Assembly (NCBI GenBank): GCA_944359935.1 | Contig: CALVTD010000008.1 | Location: 1 to 34,170, forward strand | Origin: an uncultured Clostridia bacterium | GTDB lineage: Bacteria; Bacillota; Clostridia; Christensenellales; UBA1242 | Length of the DNA: 34,170 nucleotides | Reading direction: 5' to 3' | In this document: positions 30,546-34,170 of the stretch, in pieces | How the letters are laid out: every line of letters starts with the position of its first letter | How positions within the stretch are numbered: the stretch's first letter is position 1 | The notes under the pieces: generated by a model | What the model saw: the letters and a program-made list of their open reading frames with translations, nothing else | The model's database searches: none | What the model was told of the DNA's origin: nothing | Program-made: the position numbers and the translations under genes

Positions 30546-32885
30546 ATGCAATCTGTGTCAATGCTTGGAAGTTTGTTTGACAAGATAGTTGATTTCGTTG
30601 TTGGCTTTTTTGCCTTCATCCCTCAACTTATATATTTTCTGTATGCATCCATTGCATCTTTCCTCGACCTTTTGCAGTATTTGATTAGGAAACTTGCAGG
30701 CTTGGATGTTTACTACGTGGATGGTGAGGAAGTTTCTGGTGATTTAATTACAAGTTTTATTCGAGGAATTTTGGGCATCGACTCTTCACCAACATATTCT
30801 GCAATATCAACAGTGTTTTGGTCTTTGGTTATCTTTGGCGTGATTTTGCTTTTTGTAACCACAATCATTTCAATAATCAAAGCGCACTACAACTATGATT
30901 CAAACAAAGCCTCACCAATGAGGATATTGGGTGGCTCGATAAAATCTTTGGCAACAATGGTGATTGTGCCTGTGGTTGCCATATTCGGTGTGTATCTGGC
31001 AAACATTTTGTTAAGAACGCTTGACACCATCACATCTTCATCTTCCGCCTCAGTTTTAAATGAGGTGTATGAGGCGGATGCAGTTTCTAGGTTTAAACCG
31101 GGTGAGGATGCACAGGGCAATTTGTGTTACGCATCATTTGACTATTTCTCGGCGGGCAGTTATTCCAACACGCCAACCTTTTCAGGCATGCTGTTTGAGG
31201 TGGCAGGATACAGTTGCAATCGTGTCAGGTCTGGCGATTTCAGCGTGGTAACCAGCCAGGGTGACACCTCTAAGTGGGACAACATGGGCGTTTTCTATGT
31301 TTCGTCAAGTTCTGCCGACCAAAGAGAAACCTTGGCATATCAAATTGACTATGCTTTTGCCAACAACTTAACGCTTGCAGACACATATTCAAGCGTTAAG
31401 GTGGAGGGAACGGATGATGCTGGCGCTTTGTGGTCTTCACTTCGTTTTGGTTTCAGTGCAACATGCAGCGCGGGACTATCCAATGTTAACAGTTTCTCTA
31501 AATATAATGTTGGACTAGTTTGGTATTTCTATGACCTTTGGGCATTCAACTGGATTTTAGGTTTTGCAGGCATAATCATCAGTGCAACAATGTTTGGAAA
31601 CATAATTTTCGGGTTGATGACAAGGCTGCTGCAAGTTGTGGCATTGTTCATAGTTTTTCCAGCGCTTATCGGCATTATGCCGCTGGATGATGGCAACGCT
31701 TTTGCAAGTTGGCGAAAACAATTTGTTGGCGACATTTTAATGGCATTTGGTGCGGTTGTGGGAATGAACATATTCTTCCTGATACTGCCGTTCTTCCAGT
31801 CAATTTCCTTCTTTAACAACTCTTTCCTAGACGGCATCATGAACATGATTATCGTTATTGCAGGTTTGACGCTTATTAAAAAGTTTATAAGTTTGGTGTC
31901 TGGTTTCGTTGGTGGTGGCGATGCCAACAAGACGGGCGAGGGCACAAGGCAAGATGTTACTGCTTCGGCAGTAAAAGGCGTTATGGGTACTTTGGGTGCC
32001 AGCGCAGTTGGCGTTGCAGCGGTTTCACCAATGCTTGGCGGCGTAAAAACTGGCGTAAAAGCAGCAGGTAAGAAAATAGCAGGATCAAAAACTGCTCAAA
32101 AAGTTGCCGCGGCAACTGCAAGCAGGGCGCAAGCACGACAGGATAATAAAGTTAACAAAACTTTGGGTAGAGAAAAAGGCCACGAAGTTTCACAAGAAGA
32201 AAGGGCAGCCTTTGCAAACCTTAAAGCACTTGATAGCAAAGAAAGAAAAGTTATTCTTAAACAATTTAAGGCTGATAAGAAAGAAGAGGCCGAAGGACTT
32301 GGAAAAGAGAGGGCAGCAGGAGAGAGGCTGGTAAACCCAGAAGAAAACCTTATGAAAAATCTTTCTGGGGAAGGATTTAAACAACATGCTGATGCAAGTG
32401 TTGAACGCAGGTATAAACGCGCAACAAATATTGCCTCACTCATGGGTCAAGACCCATCCAAGATTAAGAAGGGTGAAGTTAAAACTGATGAAAATGGTAA
32501 TGTCACTAATATTGAAACCGGCGACAGAATGTTTAAAGGCGTTGGCACAGCGTTTGTTGATTTTGCTCAAACATTTACAAAGGCTATTGGAGATCTTTCT
32601 GGTGCTTCAGGCGCTTGGAAGAAACTTGCCGATAGTGGTGCAGTTGATGCAGCGAAAGGTCAACTTAGAAGGTTGGCTGATGCCGCAGGTGTGAACACTA
32701 AGGACGATAAAGGCCAAGTAAAAGGTGTGTTCGCAACCAAGAAAGATAAAGATGCGGCTTCCGCAGCGGACGCTAAGGCTGCACAAGCAGCACAACTTAA
32801 AGAGTTGCAAAAGATTAGCGAAAACGAGAAAAACACCACGCAAGCAGTTAAAGACCTTATTGAAGAACTTAAAAAGAAAAAATAG
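30546..32885 (+). CDS. VirB6/TrbL-like polytopic protein, paralogue C
   Basis: 779 aa with a perfect AAAGGAGGT site. Same core as A and B: RKLAGLDVYYVDGEEVSGDL, KAHYNYDSNK, IDYAFANNLTL, SKYNVGLVWYFYDLW at 318 and WRKQFVGD. The helices match one for one. The tail (about 455-779) is again distinct: Ala/Lys/Glu-rich, with ERRYKRATNIASLMGQDP and a helical end (LKELQKISENEKNTTQAVKD). A weakly shared block appears in the last third of all three tails, of the form D-F-A-x-T-x-x-x-x-G (for example VDFAQTFTKAIGDLSG here and RDFAQTIGVQAGG in A). Followed by its own terminator. Confidence 0.82.
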   Translation: MQSVSMLGSLFDKIVDFVVGFFAFIPQLIYFLYASIASFLDLLQYLIRKLAGLDVYYVDGEEVSGDLITSFIRGILGIDSSPTYSAISTVFWSLVIFGVILLFVTTIISIIKAHYNYDSNKASPMRILGGSIKSLATMVIVPVVAIFGVYLANILLRTLDTITSSSSASVLNEVYEADAVSRFKPGEDAQGNLCYASFDYFSAGSYSNTPTFSGMLFEVAGYSCNRVRSGDFSVVTSQGDTSKWDNMGVFYVSSSSADQRETLAYQIDYAFANNLTLADTYSSVKVEGTDDAGALWSSLRFGFSATCSAGLSNVNSFSKYNVGLVWYFYDLWAFNWILGFAGIIISATMFGNIIFGLMTRLLQVVALFIVFPALIGIMPLDDGNAFASWRKQFVGDILMAFGAVVGMNIFFLILPFFQSISFFNNSFLDGIMNMIIVIAGLTLIKKFISLVSGFVGGGDANKTGEGTRQDVTASAVKGVMGTLGASAVGVAAVSPMLGGVKTGVKAAGKKIAGSKTAQKVAAATASRAQARQDNKVNKTLGREKGHEVSQEERAAFANLKALDSKERKVILKQFKADKKEEAEGLGKERAAGERLVNPEENLMKNLSGEGFKQHADASVERRYKRATNIASLMGQDPSKIKKGEVKTDENGNVTNIETGDRMFKGVGTAFVDFAQTFTKAIGDLSGASGAWKKLADSGAVDAAKGQLRRLADAAGVNTKDDKGQVKGVFATKKDKDAASAADAKAAQAAQLKELQKISENEKNTTQAVKDLIEELKKKK

Positions 32886-32902
32886 GGTTGAATAACCAAA
32901 AC

Positions 32903-32939
32903 AAGAAAGTTCGATTTTTGTCGAACTTTCTTTATTTTT
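32903..32939 (+). terminator. Intrinsic terminator after paralogue C
   Basis: Perfect 12-bp stem AAGAAAGTTCGA / TCGAACTTTCTT with loop TTTTTG and a T-rich tail. Confidence 0.92.
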
Positions 32940-32942
32940 ATA

Positions 32943-32971
32943 TTGACAATATATAGATATATATTTATAAT
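32943..32971 (+). promoter_or_regulatory. Perfect consensus promoter with inverted repeat in spacer
   Basis: TTGACA (32943-32948), 17-bp spacer, TATAAT (32966-32971). The spacer is almost exactly filled by the inverted repeat AATATAT-AGAT-ATATATT (32948-32965). A consensus promoter with a palindrome between the boxes often means repression; the repeat could also be chance in AT-rich DNA. Confidence 0.85.
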
Positions 32972-32992
32972 CCTATATTAGGAGATGCGAAA

Positions 32993-33211
32993 ATGATAAC
33001 AAAAGAAATGATTGCCCAGTTAGAGGCGCAGATGAAAAGAAACCAAATTGAAAGTCAGCGAGAAAGTGAAAAAAGCAAAAATGCCGAGGTGGTGAAAAGA
33101 ACAGATTTTGATAGAGACGAGAGGATAACCACAGTTTACGAAAACGGCATGATTGATTACATCACAGTGCGCAGTGTAAGAAAAACCAAAGAAACAAACC
33201 TTGAAAGATAG
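32993..33211 (+). CDS. Unknown 72-aa charged protein
   Basis: Not recognised. Residues 1-35 are a charged helix (MIAQLEAQMKRNQIESQRES); residues 36-72 are probably a short beta hairpin (ERITTVYENGMIDYITVRSVRK). No cysteines and no membrane segment. SD AGGAG seven bases before the ATG. It has the only perfect consensus promoter in the window (32943-32971) and its own terminator, so it should be well transcribed unless repressed. Confidence 0.75.
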   Translation: MITKEMIAQLEAQMKRNQIESQRESEKSKNAEVVKRTDFDRDERITTVYENGMIDYITVRSVRKTKETNLER

Positions 33212-33226
33212 GGGGGTAAGCCATTT

Positions 33227-33254
33227 AAATCGCAGCAAGCGCTGCGATTTTTTT
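33227..33254 (+). terminator. Intrinsic terminator
   Basis: Perfect 10-bp stem AAATCGCAGC / GCTGCGATTT with loop AAGC and a T-run. It insulates the 23S transcription unit from upstream reading. Confidence 0.93.
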
Positions 33255-33257
33255 ATT

Positions 33258-33400
33258 TAACTTACAAACTTTTTCTAAAGATTTTTTGGGCTTTATTGTG
33301 CGATTTTGCAAACACACGGCGGGGTTGTGGCGCTTTTTTTCAAAAAATAAAAAATTTCTAAAAAAAATTAAAAAATTTTAAAAAAAGTTTGAAAAAATTG
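33258..33400 (+). promoter_or_regulatory. Non-coding A-tract region upstream of 23S promoter
   Basis: No gene. From about 33340 to 33400 the sequence is repeated runs of A and short T runs at roughly helical spacing, directly upstream of the -35. This is what an rRNA UP element or an intrinsically curved activating region looks like. The part at 33258-33340 shows nothing recognisable. Confidence 0.6.
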
Positions 33401-33430
33401 TTGACAATTTTCTGCCCATTGTGATAGTAT
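33401..33430 (+). promoter_or_regulatory. 23S rRNA promoter
   Basis: TTGACA (33401-33406), 18-bp spacer, extended TGA plus TAGTAT (33425-33430). The predicted first base is G33437, which opens the leader hairpin. This shows the 23S is transcribed by itself rather than from a 16S promoter. Confidence 0.82.
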
Positions 33431-33436
33431 ATCAAT

Positions 33437-33648
33437 GCTGACCCACTTGGGGTGGCTGATGCCACTTGTCAGCAATAGAACCTTGACAACTACATAACAG
33501 TTAAAGATATCAAATATCAGTTACGAGTTATCTGTAAACATATGTTTACTTTAATGAGTAATACGAATATTTGCATATTTCAATTAACGCATAGAGTTAT
33601 CTTTTAAGTTTAGATGACTAGCGAAAATGCTAAGAAATCCAATTTATG
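33437..33648 (+). other. 23S leader with processing/antitermination elements
   Basis: About 212 nt of leader RNA. It begins with a hairpin GCTGAC...GTCAGC plus GTGGC/GCCAC (33437-33473). Next comes AGAACCTTGACAACTACATAACA, split here as a segment like the CTTTGAAAACT-type element found just before 23S in the usual Bacillota spacer. Further on are a 16-bp perfect palindrome GTAAACATATGTTTAC (33534-33549) and a 9-nt direct repeat GAGTTATCT (33525-33533, 33594-33602). The 3' half of a conventional 16S-23S spacer seems to be kept here. Role in RNase III processing is inference. Confidence 0.65.
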
Positions 33649-34170
33649 ATTAAGCTACAAAGAGCATATGGGGGATGCCTTGGCACTAGGCGCCGATGAA
33701 GGACGTGATAAGCTGCGATAAGCTGCGGTGAGGTGCACATAACCTGTGACCCGCAGATTTCCGAATGTGGCAACACAGCACCAGTTATGCGGTGTTATCA
33801 TTGCACGAATCAAATAGTGTAATGAGGGGAACTCACTGAACTGAAATATCTAAGTAAGTGAAGGAAAAGAAAGTAAAACAACGATTGTGGGAGTAGTGGC
33901 GAGCGAAACTGCAAGAGCCCAAACCTAAGGAAGAAATTCCTTAGGGGTTTAGGACCTCATCACGAGAGAATGATTGATAGGTGAAGATGGCTGGAAAGCC
34001 ACTCGAAACAGGGTAATAGGCCCGTAACCGAAATCGAAAATTCCTCAGGGGTATCCAGAGTAGCACGGGGCACGTGAAATCCTGTGTGAAGACGCGAGGA
34101 CCATCTCGTAAGGCTAAATACGACCTAGTGACCGATAGCGAATAGTACCGTGAGGGAACGGTGAAAAGAA
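33649..34170 (+). rRNA. rrl: 23S rRNA, 5' part (partial)
   Basis: Starts at about GATTAAGCTACAAAGAGC and continues with the universal GGATGCCTTGGCACTAGGCG and CGATGAAGGACGTG of domain I. The gene runs off the window end. The precise 5' end is inferred from Bacillus. Confidence 0.96.

Noticed and set aside
25489..33254. Integrated conjugative element inserted at tRNA-Ala, because VirB6-like genes follow the tRNA.
   Set aside because: No integrase, relaxase, coupling ATPase or VirB4 is present, and I found no second copy of the tRNA 3' end downstream that could be an attachment-site repeat. Composition is like the rest of the window.
1..34170. Single 16S-23S operon with a giant inserted island.
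   Set aside because: The 16S is closed by a terminator, the 23S has its own promoter, and the intervening genes are housekeeping (addAB, holB, rsmA, ppa, uppP). Separate rRNA units are the simpler reading; an assembly join at repeats cannot be excluded from sequence alone.
1..34170. CRISPR arrays, insertion sequences, phage genes, toxin-antitoxin modules.
   Set aside because: No regularly spaced direct repeats, transposase or integrase motifs, or phage structural proteins were seen. The 30-aa/230-aa pair lacks any recognisable toxin fold.

Overview
This 34.2 kb window opens in the last ~70 nt of a 16S rRNA gene and closes ~520 nt into a 23S rRNA gene, both on the + strand. Between them lie about 33.6 kb of protein genes and a single tRNA-Ala(TGC). 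The 16S has no 23S after it, and the 23S has its own promoter and leader, so the rRNA genes are physically unlinked here. The organism looks like an uncultured low-GC Bacillota (Clostridia-type) bacterium. Evidence for this is AddAB rather than RecBCD, a RicT/YaaT protein, sigma-A-type promoters, strong AAGGAGG ribosome binding sites, the spore-maturation pair SpmA/SpmB, and pieces of the Bacillus holB-ricT-yabB / tatD-rsmA neighbourhood. The standard code fits, because TGA is used as a stop. A Christensenellales-like lineage is only a guess.

Layout. 1-4148: 16S end, an unknown AT-rich gene, three tandem four-helix membrane proteins, a minus-strand unknown, and a Myb/SANT-like coiled-coil protein. 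4159-12699: addB-addA (double-strand break repair), then a membrane-anchored coiled-coil protein with four AT-hooks. 12759-16168: uppP and a Ca2+-type P-ATPase as a two-gene operon. 16219-18725: holB-ricT-trmN6-like operon. 18735-19564: a 30-aa ORF coupled to an unknown 230-aa protein. 19609-22318: divergent spmA-spmB and tatD-rsmA. 22279-24881: a small DUF6774-like gene antisense to the end of rsmA, an HD-domain protein, and a large unknown single-pass membrane protein. 24862-25598: ppa and tRNA-Ala. 25654-32939: three tandem paralogues of a VirB6/TrbL-like polytopic protein. 32943-33254: a small unknown gene with a perfect consensus promoter. 33258-34170: A-tract region, promoter, leader and start of 23S.

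Most noteworthy are four things. First, the VirB6/TrbL-like trio sits in the chromosome with no other conjugation gene in sight. Second, the 776-aa membrane protein ends in an AT-hook array. Third, the 16S, tRNA-Ala and 23S genes are spread over 34 kb. Fourth, six genes without a normal Shine-Dalgarno have a -10 box ending exactly seven bases before the first base of the start codon, which is the geometry of leaderless mRNAs. All of this is read by eye from sequence. Family assignments for housekeeping genes rest on visible motifs; the others are stated as unknown or as weak resemblance.
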